DNA of 64,000 nucleotides from Vibrio pelagius (lineage in GTDB: Bacteria > Pseudomonadota > Gammaproteobacteria > Enterobacterales > Vibrionaceae), in assembly GCF_024347575.1 (NCBI RefSeq), contig NZ_AP025504.1:310001-374000 (forward strand), read 5' to 3'. Of the stretch, positions 1-9,161 are shown in pieces. Position 1 is the stretch's first letter, and each line of letters begins with the position of its first letter. A model generated the notes under the pieces. It saw only the letters and a program-made list of their open reading frames with translations. It did no database searches and was not told where the DNA came from. The translations under genes and the position numbers were made by a program.

Positions 1-1041
1 ACTGTATGCGGTAAGGCGTATTCTTGCATCTTGGCCCGAGCGGACAATATCTATATCTCTAGGCGGTACAATAGCTTCAACAATCAACTCATCGCTGTCT
101 GGCACGATCTCCATTAGCACTTGTCCCGGGCGCACCACGCCACCAACACTTGAGATGTTCAAACCAACAACACGTCCTTTAAATTCACTGCGAATCTGGA
201 TACGTGAACGCACATCTTCCAAGGTATTCATTACCTGTTTGACGTCTCGTACCTCGTCATTAACCGATTTAAGTTGTTGGGCATAATCGCGTTTTAAATC
301 TAACAGCTGACTTTTGTAACTTTGTTCTAGTGTTTCGAGTTCTCGCTTTGTGACATCGATAGTGACATTAATCTCAGCTAACTCCCCTTCAATTCGTGCG
401 AGATGACGACGAAGCTCTAACATACGAGTTTTAGATACGTAACCTTTAGCAACTAAGCCCTTGGTCATATCGATCTCTTGTTTAATCAAATCACGCTGTG
501 AAGCCACGGCTTTTTTCTGAAATTGATTACCCTGAATCTTTTCCTTATAAAGAGTCGATTTTTGGTTGTACAAAGAGTCAATCAACTGCTTTCTCAACAA
601 CCCTTGTTCGAACTGCACTCGCTCACTGTTCACAATAGGCATAATAATCAACGAATCTTGCCCTTCATTAATTAAACCATCAGGCCATTTCAGCTCTTCC
701 GACTCATTGAGAAGTGCCTCAAGGCGTGCCTTTTGCGCCACCAGCGAGAAATTGCGGTAAAGGTAACGTTTATAATCGGATTCGGACTTGGCATCAGAGA
801 GTTCTAGCAGCACTTGACCAACCTCCACCTGCTGACCATCTTGCACTAGCACCTCTTTCACCCAGCCACCTTGTAAATGCTGGATCTGCTTTCGCTTACT
901 TTCAACAACCAAGTTTCCGTGCGCGACTGAAGCGGAGCTCAAAGGCATGGTCATAGACCAAAACAGAAAGCCTCCGACCGTCACCAATAAAATCGCAGAG
1001 CCAAGAGTGATCAATTTGCGTGTACTAAATTCACGTTCCAT
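1..1041 (-). CDS. HlyD-family membrane fusion protein of a type I secretion system (partial)
   Basis: This is the periplasmic adaptor that links an inner-membrane ABC exporter to a TolC-like outer-membrane channel. The reading frame starts at ATG 1041 and stays open to the left edge, so the C-terminus lies outside the window. The N-terminus has one membrane segment (about residues 10-30), then a lipoyl-like half motif (HLQGGWVKEVLVQDGQQV), a long helical hairpin rich in Glu, Lys and Gln, and the second lipoyl half (GVVRPGQVLMEIVPDSDEL). This order is typical of the HlyD/PrtE type. It lies 8 nt after the ABC gene stop, so the two are co-transcribed. The substrate and the outer-membrane partner are not visible here. 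Confidence 0.93.
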   Translation of the reverse strand, partial: MEREFSTRKLITLGSAILLVTVGGFLFWSMTMPLSSASVAHGNLVVESKRKQIQHLQGGWVKEVLVQDGQQVEVGQVLLELSDAKSESDYKRYLYRNFSLVAQKARLEALLNESEELKWPDGLINEGQDSLIIMPIVNSERVQFEQGLLRKQLIDSLYNQKSTLYKEKIQGNQFQKKAVASQRDLIKQEIDMTKGLVAKGYVSKTRMLELRRHLARIEGELAEINVTIDVTKRELETLEQSYKSQLLDLKRDYAQQLKSVNDEVRDVKQVMNTLEDVRSRIQIRSEFKGRVVGLNISSVGGVVRPGQVLMEIVPDSDELIVEAIVPPRDIDIVRSGQDARIRLTAYS

Positions 1042-1049
1042 AACTGCCC

Positions 1050-2756
1050 CTACCCTCTACGTTGCTCTTTAACTTGGTCGATATTGTTGGTGTTGATGGT
1101 GTCACCATCTCTCAGCCCCAAGAACTGTTCACACGTTCCTGCTTTCTCAACGCGTCCCTCTTTGAGGCTGATTACCCAATCCATTTGACGTAAAAAGCCA
1201 GGGCGATGGGAGATCATGACTACCGTTATGCGGTTCTCTTTGCAGTGTTGAAGAACAATGGCGAGCGCCGTTTCACCTTCAGGATCGAGATTGGAATTAG
1301 GTTCATCAAGAACCAGCACTTTAGGATTCGAATAGATCGCACGCGCGAGGCCGATACGTTGCTTCTGACCGCCAGAAAGCAGAATCCCACCCTCACCGAT
1401 ATAGGTGTCATACCCATCAGGCAACGCCATGATCAACTCATGTATACAAGCGAGCTTCGCTGCAGAGACCACCTCTGCATCATTGCAGTCAGAGAATCGA
1501 GAGATATTCTGCTTCACTGTTCCGGCAAGCAACCCGACATGCTGAGGAAGATAACCAATATATTGACCAAATTGGTTTTGGTCCCACTTTTCAACGGTTG
1601 CACCATCAATCTTGATCTCACCAACGCTTGGTTTATGTATGCCCATCAACAGGCTGGCCAACGATGATTTACCAGAGCCAGAATTACCCATAACCGCGAG
1701 AGCATGCCCCGCCCCCAACTTAAAGTTGATACCCTGTAACGTTGGTGATTTTGCACCCGGAAACTTTAGCGAGACATTATTAAATTGAATCTCTCCTCGT
1801 GGTTGAGGAAGCAGAGTTTTAACCGATGGATTGGTTAATGAAGCGCATTTTTTGAGACGGCTCCATGATTGATATGCGCTGTACCAAGATTTCCACCCAC
1901 TGACGGCACTTTCAAATGGACTCAGTACACGACCAATTAGTATGGAACTAGCGATAACAGCGCCTAGCCCTATTTGCTGTTGCAACGCCAAATAAACACC
2001 GAGTGTTAACACCACAACTTGTAGCAATGTTCTGAAATAACGACTTACAGCCAGCAGTAAGCCAACTCGTGCGTTAACCAACCACTGTAGACTGAGAACT
2101 TTGTGATTCTTCTCTTCCCAAACTTTACCAATGTTCTGACTCATACCCATCGCCTTAAGAGTTGGCGCGTTACGTAAAAAGTCATTGAGTTCCATTGCAA
2201 CTTTACCCGTCTCTTCTTGAGCGACCCCACTCACCTTGCGCCCACCTAACATCATCACCACAGTGAGCAGAGAAAAAACCACCGCCCCAGTCACAGCAAC
2301 TATGCCAATATACGGATGAAGGAAAAACAGCAATAACAAAAACAGTGGAGTAAAAGGGAGATCAAGAATTGAAGACGTGGATGGCGATGCTAAAAAATTA
2401 CGCAACGTACTCAAATCATGAAGCGGTTGCTTATCAATACTGTTGGTTTGAGAAGAAGTAGAGATACTTAGATCCAACAACTGTCCACTGAGCTGCGTGT
2501 CTAGCTTGAGCGCAGACCGTTGCATTAGCAAAGTTCGGATATATTCAAGTGCAGATTGGGAAGTGACCAAAAACAGCGTTATGCCGAGCAGAGCAAACAA
2601 GGTTTCGATACTTGCACTGCTCATTACTCTATCGAACAGCTGTAAACTGTAGACTGGTACTGCCAACACCAGAAGATTTATGCCCATACTAAAGCCAACG
2701 GCAGCCCAAGCCTCTCTTTTCACACTATGAAAAGGGCTCAGTTTTAAATCATCCAT
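1050..2756 (-). CDS. Type I secretion ABC transporter (PrtD-like, permease fused to ATPase)
   Basis: Inner-membrane exporter that powers secretion of an unfolded protein, typically an RTX protein. The N-terminal half holds the transmembrane domain (segments begin near residue 15 in AAVGFSMGINLLVLAVPVY). The C-terminal half is an ABC ATPase with Walker A GNSGSGKS near residue 356, signature LSGGQKQR near 459, Walker B VLVLDEP and the switch His in VMISHRPG. There is no N-terminal C39 peptidase or C39-like domain, which points to the PrtD/AprD subgroup. I chose ATG 2756; an in-frame GTG five codons upstream (2771) is also possible and neither has a strong ribosome site. The membrane fusion gene follows after 8 nt. 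Confidence 0.92.
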   Translation of the reverse strand: MDDLKLSPFHSVKREAWAAVGFSMGINLLVLAVPVYSLQLFDRVMSSASIETLFALLGITLFLVTSQSALEYIRTLLMQRSALKLDTQLSGQLLDLSISTSSQTNSIDKQPLHDLSTLRNFLASPSTSSILDLPFTPLFLLLLFFLHPYIGIVAVTGAVVFSLLTVVMMLGGRKVSGVAQEETGKVAMELNDFLRNAPTLKAMGMSQNIGKVWEEKNHKVLSLQWLVNARVGLLLAVSRYFRTLLQVVVLTLGVYLALQQQIGLGAVIASSILIGRVLSPFESAVSGWKSWYSAYQSWSRLKKCASLTNPSVKTLLPQPRGEIQFNNVSLKFPGAKSPTLQGINFKLGAGHALAVMGNSGSGKSSLASLLMGIHKPSVGEIKIDGATVEKWDQNQFGQYIGYLPQHVGLLAGTVKQNISRFSDCNDAEVVSAAKLACIHELIMALPDGYDTYIGEGGILLSGGQKQRIGLARAIYSNPKVLVLDEPNSNLDPEGETALAIVLQHCKENRITVVMISHRPGFLRQMDWVISLKEGRVEKAGTCEQFLGLRDGDTINTNNIDQVKEQRRG

Positions 2757-2946
2757 ATCAAGCCAACTCACTCGGTTGCATATTGTTATAAAGTGAGTAT
2801 AGACAACAATTGACTTGTTTCAGAAGATGGATGAATTAATTTTTGATTATCTCTTTGTAATTACTCGATAACTTGCACTAGCGCACAACTTTCACAATTT
2901 CATGAGGTTAGAGATAACCTAAGATTTAGAACTCAATATCGCGTTT

Positions 2947-3582
2947 TTATACCAGATTAAATTGCTCACTGATTTCATAACCAGTCGCGACTTCTCGATG
3001 GCTCTCTTTGATGATCCAGTTGATCGGATTCCTCACCCAAGGCTGTGGGTCTTGAGCCGGAAAACCATCGTTCACCCTTAGCGCGACCACCTCAAAACCC
3101 AGTGACTCACAGGTTTCGACACAACGTTGGGCATGCCAAGACTGCGCTATCACCGTGATCTTCGCAAGACCAATATCATTCAAGGCTGCTTTAGCAACAT
3201 CCGTTGTAGTTTGGTAAGCGCTGTTTTGAATACTCACATGAGGCGTAGCCTTCAAATGAACTGCCACCTCTTGTTGTACATAACAAACAGCTAGAGGATT
3301 TTCTTGATGGAATCGCTCTACCTCTTGTGCAAGAAGTTGGTTAACGTCGTCGCTATCACCAAATGAAAAAGCAATGACACCGTTTGAGTTTGATACATCC
3401 CCACAATTCAATCGCTTAAGTACATTTGAAGATAGGTAATTCGCAATTCTCTTTTTTGCTGACTCTTCTATTTTATAAGGAGAACTAGAGTAATGATAAT
3501 CGGCTGAAAGGTTACTGTGAGAAGCTTGCTGCTCTGGGACAACAATGCCTATTTCGCGAAGGAAATCGTAAAATTTGAACAT
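2947..3582 (-). CDS. DUF218/YdcF-like protein of unknown function
   Basis: A protein of about 211 residues. The C-terminal half contains a Rossmann-like pattern (KITVIAQSWHAQRCVETCES) followed by an Arg/Asn-rich stretch and an acidic helix (NPINWIIKESHREVATGYEI). That is the arrangement seen in the DUF218 (YdcF/SanA/ElyC) family, where His-x-x-Arg and a late His-Arg-Glu are conserved. I see no signal peptide or membrane segment, unlike SanA and ElyC, so a cytoplasmic YdcF-like role is more likely; the substrate is unknown. Start: ATG 3582 has an AGGA 11 nt upstream, while the in-frame ATG at 3615 has no ribosome site. It is transcribed away from the DUF3131 gene. Confidence 0.6.
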   Translation of the reverse strand: MFKFYDFLREIGIVVPEQQASHSNLSADYHYSSSPYKIEESAKKRIANYLSSNVLKRLNCGDVSNSNGVIAFSFGDSDDVNQLLAQEVERFHQENPLAVCYVQQEVAVHLKATPHVSIQNSAYQTTTDVAKAALNDIGLAKITVIAQSWHAQRCVETCESLGFEVVALRVNDGFPAQDPQPWVRNPINWIIKESHREVATGYEISEQFNLV

Positions 3583-3682
3583 AACAATCTTTTTCCTAAC
3601 TAAATCAAAATCCATCTAGCCAGTTCTGTCCGTTGTTATAACTCAAGTTTAACAGTTAATCCCCTTCTACAACAAGATAATT

Positions 3683-3730
3683 GTGTAAATTATCACCAAC
3701 TTCTATTCTCACATTTTTGAGAATTTACAC
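3683..3730. promoter_or_regulatory. Nested inverted repeats in a divergent promoter region
   Basis: Between the divergent starts at 3582 and 3776, GTGTAAAT (3683-3690) is matched by ATTTACAC (3723-3730), and inside it ATTCTCA (3705-3711) is matched by TGAGAAT (3718-3724). Both pairs are perfect. The place suits an operator controlling one or both genes, but no known consensus fits. Confidence 0.35.
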
Positions 3731-3775
3731 CCAGATAAACAATAAGTTGTATTATCATTATGTTAGACAAACATT

Positions 3776-5209
3776 ATGAGTCAGATTGCATTGGCACAAT
3801 TTTCCAAGCTACATACCCAATTTAAGACGCTTTTTTTGTGTCTCGTGGCCCTTTTTACCTCTTTCGCTAGCTATGGCGATGAAGAGGTTAGCTTTTATGG
3901 GCAACGGGGAGTGAGCACTGTTGAGGCGGGACAAAGTGTTGAATCCGGATCTGCGCCCAAAACTCAGTACTATCGCAGAGTGATTGCTCCGCCGATCATG
4001 ACAGAACCAGAAGAAAACCATTCGACGGACTCCTACGAAGAAGAAGTGAATAGCAGTAGTGCTCAATTGAGCATTGTCGAAGAAGCAGCTCTAATACCTC
4101 TAACCCGTAATGAGCTGTTACTAGCAAAAAAAGCCGAATATTATATTCAACGTAACTTCCATAAAGAGACCGGGCTATGGAATTCCGTTCAGGGGTATAA
4201 TCATACAACAATGTGGGACATAGCGAGTGGTATTGCCGCGACGCTCGCACTAGAGGCCTTGGGCATGAAGGAGACAGAGCAAGTGCGTTACGAACTTGAG
4301 AAAACATTGTCGACCCTAAGCGCTTTTCCACTCTACAAGGACACTTTACCAAACCGAGAATACAGCACCAAGACAGGGCTCCCCTCGGGCCGATTAAGTG
4401 ATACCGAGAGCAACGGCAATGGTTGGTCGGCGTTAGACATAGGTAGACTTCTCATTTGGTTCAAAGTTTTAGAGCAGCGACACCCAGAACTCTCGCCAAG
4501 CGTAGAGAAAGTCGTCACCCGTTGGGATCTTAGCAAAGCAGTGCACAACGGCACTCTATTTGGCACTAAACTCCATCAGAACCGAGAGTATTACCGTCAA
4601 GAAGGAAGAAATGGCTATCTCCAATATGCTGCAGAAGGTTTCAAAATGTATGGCTATGACTTGCCCTTCCCCGATCTAGATGGCTATTTGGAAACTATCG
4701 AGATTCAAGGTATCAATATTCAGATTGACTCCCGCAACGTCCCTTTCTTAACGAGTGACCCCTATGTTCTCGCAAGTATTGAGTATCAACGCGACCCAAG
4801 TTGGAGTCAGTTAGTCCCCTTCTATGAGCTACATAAGAAAAAATGGAAAGAGACTGGAGTCATCACTGCGTACGCAGAAGACGCAATGAACAAAAACCCC
4901 TGGTTTGCCTACAACAATATCTACTATTACGGAAAGGCGTGGACAAGCGTCAGTCCATCAGGAAAAGTCATTGAAAACCCACAAGTTCTTAGTAATAAAG
5001 TAGGTTTTGGTTTCAGCGTCTTGTTTGATGACGAGTTTAGTGATTTGCTTTACCAAGAAGTGCTAGATAGCAGCCTAAAGTTTCGTAGTGTTCCGGCGGG
5101 CAAGTACACGAATGGCGGCATAAATTCCTCTTTAAACATCAACACTAACTCTCTTATTTTAGTCGCGCTCTGGTACAAGTCCAAAGGCCGCAATCCAATC
5201 CTAAATTAA
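3776..5209 (+). CDS. Exported DUF3131-domain protein
   Basis: A 477-residue protein with an N-terminal membrane segment that looks like a signal peptide (TLFLCLVALFTSFASYG, cleavage near residue 34). A low-complexity acidic linker follows, then from about residue 110 a DUF3131 domain: aromatic-rich helical repeats with GLWNSVQGYNHTTMWDIASG, TGLPSGRLSDTESNGNGWSA and the late segment AEDAMNKNPWFAYNNIYYYG. This resembles glycoside-hydrolase-like alpha/alpha toroids, but no enzymatic activity is established for the family and I do not assign one. It ends GRNPILN with no anchor, so it is probably periplasmic. No clear Shine-Dalgarno precedes ATG 3776. It stands alone, about 115 nt before the hybrid kinase. 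Confidence 0.75.
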   Translation: MSQIALAQFSKLHTQFKTLFLCLVALFTSFASYGDEEVSFYGQRGVSTVEAGQSVESGSAPKTQYYRRVIAPPIMTEPEENHSTDSYEEEVNSSSAQLSIVEEAALIPLTRNELLLAKKAEYYIQRNFHKETGLWNSVQGYNHTTMWDIASGIAATLALEALGMKETEQVRYELEKTLSTLSAFPLYKDTLPNREYSTKTGLPSGRLSDTESNGNGWSALDIGRLLIWFKVLEQRHPELSPSVEKVVTRWDLSKAVHNGTLFGTKLHQNREYYRQEGRNGYLQYAAEGFKMYGYDLPFPDLDGYLETIEIQGINIQIDSRNVPFLTSDPYVLASIEYQRDPSWSQLVPFYELHKKKWKETGVITAYAEDAMNKNPWFAYNNIYYYGKAWTSVSPSGKVIENPQVLSNKVGFGFSVLFDDEFSDLLYQEVLDSSLKFRSVPAGKYTNGGINSSLNINTNSLILVALWYKSKGRNPILN

Positions 5210-5325
5210 TACCTCCTTCAAATAGTTACCTGTTCCACACTTCATTCAAAATTCGTCAAATAAAGTTTCCAATTTGGTCAGTTTAACCTACTGTTTGTAT
5301 ATGCGTGTAGTTGGATGGAACCTAT

Positions 5326-8300
5326 ATGTCTACAAAAACAATATGGAATAATTTGTCAGTTAAACATAAACTCTTCGGCTTAGTACTACTTCCTATCTCC
5401 CTGCTGTTGTTCCTCGCAGGTAGACAAGCACTATTCTTAACCGAACAATTACATGACTTTGAGCGAGCTAACAAACTCGCTGTCTATTTACAAGACATAT
5501 CAATACTTTATAGGAGCACACTTGCCCCGGATCCAACCAGTTTTGTTGCTCAAAGTGCTCAAGTAAAAGAGGAGCTTAAAGCCCTCTCTCCGGTCATATT
5601 TCGCGAGCAATCAAATGACGTCAACCAGCTGCTTTCTGACTTCAGCGAAGCAACACTATTGACGATGGAGTCCACCGATAGTTTCGATAAGCTCGATGCG
5701 ATCGAGTGGCAAAGTGACCTCTATAAGCAACTTTTGTTATCCATCGAACGCGTACCTTTTGCGGTCACTAAACGCGAAATTCAACAACACTTAGCCGCAC
5801 TCCAACAACTGGAGTGGCTCTCTTTTTGGTCTAACGAAGAGTTTAAGTTAAGCACGTCACTGCTCGACATTTTCCAAAACCAACAAGAGTACGATCCAGA
5901 ATTAGCAGAGCAGATAAAAACTCTAGGCGAAAGACAGCTACTCTTCTTGGAGCGTTTTATTACCCTCAACGCAAATGAAAACCAAGTGGCGCAGATGGTC
6001 GACGTGTTTCGCAATGAAGTGTTCATACAGAGCCAAGAAATAAGAAGCGCCCTATTCAACGTGCAATCCATTAATCAGTTGTCCTCTGAAGAGATCAATA
6101 CCGGTTTAATAGCGATGAGTGCGAGGTTGAACCTTCTTCAAGACCTATCAAACATCATCAAACAAGAGTTTCAGAACGAAGTAGAACTGGCAATCAGTAA
6201 TGCAGAGATGCAAAGAACCTTGTTTATTGGACTGGTTACTCTGCTCGCAGCAATAGTGATCGGACTCACCATCAGCCTAGCACGCCAAGTCACGAATAAC
6301 CTGAGATTGATCTTAAAATTCTTGAAAAGTGAAGATGGGCATCAGCGTCCGTCTTTATCTGATTTAGTTAAGGGGAAAGATGAGTTGAGCCTTTTCGCAC
6401 AGCAAGTCGAACGGTTAACCATTGAGCGAGAGCAAGCCAAAGAACGCCTAACATTAGCAAAAGAAGATGCTGAGAAAGCAAAAGACGATGCCATTCAAGC
6501 GAGCAAAGCAAAAAGCAGCTTCTTGGCCAACATGTCTCATGAAATCCGAACGCCACTTAATGGCGTTATTGGAATTTCGGAGATCTTATCCGATACCGAA
6601 CTCACACCCACACAGCGAGACTATGTCGATACTATTGATACCTCGTCTCACCTACTGTTAAGTCTTATCAATGACATTCTAGATTTCTCGAAGATTGAAT
6701 CGGGTATGCTGCTTATAAGTCCTCATTCAGCCTCTATCCGCGAGTCAATATATGATATTGCCTCAATTGTTGCGCCAAAAGCCAAAGCAAAAAAAATAGA
6801 TCTCAACGTTAGCATCAGTCCAAATACACCAAGTCGCGTTATGATCGACGACCACCGCTTAAGACAAGTGCTAATGAACTTTATGTCCAACGCAGTGAAA
6901 TTTACCACTGAAGGGGCTGTAACCCTCTCCATTGACACCTTAGACGACAATAACTCTGGTAACAAAAATAATAGCTCTGCTGATCAAAACACGATCCCAG
7001 TCAACCCAAACACTGCCGCACCTGAACAGAGTCACACGATTAAAGTACGATTCTCTGTAAGCGATACCGGTATCGGAATCGATGAGAAACAGCAAAAGCA
7101 GATATTTGAACCGTTTGCACAAGAAGATGACTCAACCACTCGTCAGTTTGGTGGCACAGGGCTTGGCTTGGCAATCAGCACTCAGCTCGTTGAGTTGATG
7201 GGGGGGAAAATCCAGCTCAGCTCTATAAAGGGAGAAGGAAGCTGCTTCTACTTTGACCTTGTTCTCCCAGTCGATGTGGAAGAATCTAAAGCAAGCACAG
7301 CTACTTCGAACATCGTTCTAGTCAGTAGCAACCCATGTCTAACACAGCGTATCAAGCAAGATTTAGAATTCTATTCACTCACCCTATCTAAATCATCTAG
7401 CGAAGCTCGCGAGATCCCTGACCTATTAGAGTCTGTGGATAAAACCAAACCAACAACCCTCATCTTCGCTGAAGGTGAGCAGCTTCAAGCCAGTGAACAT
7501 AAATCGACCTTAGACGCCGCCAGCGCACAAGGTGTGAAGATCTGTCTTGTCCGTTCATTTCTAAGTGACCCCGTCGACTTAGGTTCTAGTATCACAGCTC
7601 AAGTATCACAACCTCTACTTGGTTTAAGGTTAATCAAAGCACTGGAGCATTGCGACAACCAAGGGCAAGCCGAACGCTCCGAGAGTCAAACTTTGAAACA
7701 GTGTGCCTCTCAAGTGATATTGATCGTTGAAGACAACAAAATAAACCAAAAAATTGCTGGCTTACACGTTGGCAAAAGCGGTTATACCTTCGAGTTTGCC
7801 AACAATGGTCAAGAAGCCGTTGACATGTACACAGCGAATCCCAACTACGCCGCTATTTTGATGGACTGTATGATGCCGGTTATGGATGGATTTGAGGCGA
7901 CCACCAATATACGCAGGATTGAACAAGAGATTAAGTCTCCACGTCATATACCGATCATCGCACTGACAGCCAGTGTTATAGATGATGATATTCAACGATG
8001 TTTCGACGTCGGTATGGACGATTACATTCCAAAGCCATTTAAATTTGAAATGTTAAAAGAGAAAGTCATCTCTGCAATTGAAGAGAGTGCCCCTGTCACA
8101 CTTACTCAGCAATCGAAACCTGAGACAACCAATAGCGCGACGGTGACCCCAATCATGAGCGCCAAAGATCCCCGTATACAAGAGTCAAAACAAACTGAAA
8201 CTCAGCAGCCAGCGGCTCCAAAATCAACGTTGACATCAAAATCAACATCAACTGAGCAAACAGAACAAACAGAACAAACAGAAAACATTGTCGCCAAGTC

Positions 8301-8673
8301 AGAGAAAATCCTTTTAGTGGAAGATAATCGCGTTAACCAGAAGGTAGCGTCGGTGATGCTTAAAAAAGGAGGGTACACTTTTGATATCGCAGACAATGGT
8401 CAGATTGCAGTCGACATGTATCGCGAGGACAACAATTACGACGTTATTTTGATGGATTGCATGATGCCAGTGAAAGATGGTTTCACCGCAACTCGAGAGA
8501 TCCGAGAACATGAGCAAAATTTCGGTCTTAATAAAACGCCAATCATTGCTCTAACGGCAAGCGTCATCGACGACGATATCCAAAAGTGTTACGACTCAGG
8601 TATGGATGGTTATATAGCCAAACCCGTTCGAAAAGATAAATTGTTCCATCAAATTGAACGTGCGACGAGCTAG
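5326..8673 (+). CDS. Hybrid sensor histidine kinase with two receiver domains
   Basis: A membrane kinase of 1115 residues. Domains in order: a first membrane segment (about 15-35); a periplasmic all-helical region of about 260 residues that may be NIT-like; a second membrane segment near 300-320; a coiled coil (about 365-395); HisKA with ANMSHEIRTPLNG (phospho-acceptor His405); HATPase with SNAVKF, DTGIGID and GGTGLGLAIS; a degenerate receiver-like stretch; REC1 with Asp847 (LMDCMMP); a repeat-rich linker; and REC2 with Asp1044. No Hpt or DNA-binding domain is present, so phosphotransfer must reach a partner elsewhere. ATG 5326 is chosen over an upstream in-frame TTG (5311). The PstS-like gene follows 9 nt after the stop. 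Confidence 0.93.
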   Translation: MSTKTIWNNLSVKHKLFGLVLLPISLLLFLAGRQALFLTEQLHDFERANKLAVYLQDISILYRSTLAPDPTSFVAQSAQVKEELKALSPVIFREQSNDVNQLLSDFSEATLLTMESTDSFDKLDAIEWQSDLYKQLLLSIERVPFAVTKREIQQHLAALQQLEWLSFWSNEEFKLSTSLLDIFQNQQEYDPELAEQIKTLGERQLLFLERFITLNANENQVAQMVDVFRNEVFIQSQEIRSALFNVQSINQLSSEEINTGLIAMSARLNLLQDLSNIIKQEFQNEVELAISNAEMQRTLFIGLVTLLAAIVIGLTISLARQVTNNLRLILKFLKSEDGHQRPSLSDLVKGKDELSLFAQQVERLTIEREQAKERLTLAKEDAEKAKDDAIQASKAKSSFLANMSHEIRTPLNGVIGISEILSDTELTPTQRDYVDTIDTSSHLLLSLINDILDFSKIESGMLLISPHSASIRESIYDIASIVAPKAKAKKIDLNVSISPNTPSRVMIDDHRLRQVLMNFMSNAVKFTTEGAVTLSIDTLDDNNSGNKNNSSADQNTIPVNPNTAAPEQSHTIKVRFSVSDTGIGIDEKQQKQIFEPFAQEDDSTTRQFGGTGLGLAISTQLVELMGGKIQLSSIKGEGSCFYFDLVLPVDVEESKASTATSNIVLVSSNPCLTQRIKQDLEFYSLTLSKSSSEAREIPDLLESVDKTKPTTLIFAEGEQLQASEHKSTLDAASAQGVKICLVRSFLSDPVDLGSSITAQVSQPLLGLRLIKALEHCDNQGQAERSESQTLKQCASQVILIVEDNKINQKIAGLHVGKSGYTFEFANNGQEAVDMYTANPNYAAILMDCMMPVMDGFEATTNIRRIEQEIKSPRHIPIIALTASVIDDDIQRCFDVGMDDYIPKPFKFEMLKEKVISAIEESAPVTLTQQSKPETTNSATVTPIMSAKDPRIQESKQTETQQPAAPKSTLTSKSTSTEQTEQTEQTENIVAKSEKILLVEDNRVNQKVASVMLKKGGYTFDIADNGQIAVDMYREDNNYDVILMDCMMPVKDGFTATREIREHEQNFGLNKTPIIALTASVIDDDIQKCYDSGMDGYIAKPVRKDKLFHQIERATS
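8254..8280 (+). repeat. Three tandem 9-bp units in the inter-receiver linker of the hybrid kinase
   Basis: GAGCAAACA followed by two copies of GAACAAACA encode three Glu-Gln-Thr triplets between the two receiver domains. Because the unit is a multiple of three, copy-number change would alter linker length without a frameshift. Confidence 0.8.
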
Positions 8674-8682
8674 GAGAACCCT

Positions 8683-9159
8683 ATGAACTGGAGAAATACA
8701 CTGTTTCAATTGCACCTCCGAGCAGTTAAACCTGTGATTCTAGGGTTGTTTGCTTGCTTATTATTGATAAGCCCAGCTCATGCCGTCGGTGAGTACGCTA
8801 TCTTTTCTCTCGACTCCGAGTTTCAAGAGATAACGATTAACAAAGCAAGAAAGCTCTATAGAGGAAAAACTAAACGCTTAAACGGTAAACGAGTCGAGCT
8901 TTCTGATTGGCCGGCTAACACCAATGAAAGGCAAGATTTCTATCAACTACTGTTAGGTAAAAATACCGCACAGATGAATGCACATTGGGCAAGTCTTTCG
9001 TTCTCTGGTAAAGCCAGACATCCCAAAGAAATCAATGCTCCAAACCCAGAGAATCTAATCAGCTGGCTGAACGAAAAGCCCAACCGTATCGGTTATGCAC
9101 CATTAGATTCCATTCCTCAAGATGCCAATGTGCTCTATGTAATTCGCGCGGAGAAATAA
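8683..9159 (+). CDS. Small periplasmic PstS-like substrate-binding protein
   Basis: 158 residues with a signal peptide ending near PAHA (residue 34). The mature part reads like the first lobe of a phosphate-type periplasmic binding protein: FSLDSEFQEITINKARKLYRGK, then SDWPANTNERQDFYQLLLGK and a late RIGYAPLDSIPQDANVLYVI. Such 150-residue PstS-like proteins are shorter than true PstS (about 320) and lack its second lobe. The ATG has a GGAGA ribosome site and lies 9 nt after the hybrid kinase stop, and the porin starts 2 nt after this stop. This placement suggests a periplasmic partner presenting a ligand to the kinase. Binding of phosphate specifically is not shown by the sequence. Confidence 0.75.
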   Translation: MNWRNTLFQLHLRAVKPVILGLFACLLLISPAHAVGEYAIFSLDSEFQEITINKARKLYRGKTKRLNGKRVELSDWPANTNERQDFYQLLLGKNTAQMNAHWASLSFSGKARHPKEINAPNPENLISWLNEKPNRIGYAPLDSIPQDANVLYVIRAEK

Positions 9160-9161
9160 CG

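Noticed and set aside
1206-1667. Plus-strand ORF of 153 codons opposite the type I ABC transporter
   Set aside because: Antisense shadow of a conserved ATPase domain.
2905-2920. Small hairpin AGGTTA-GAGA-TAACCT after the DUF218-like gene
   Set aside because: Only 6 bp and no T run on either strand; not enough to call a terminator or operator.
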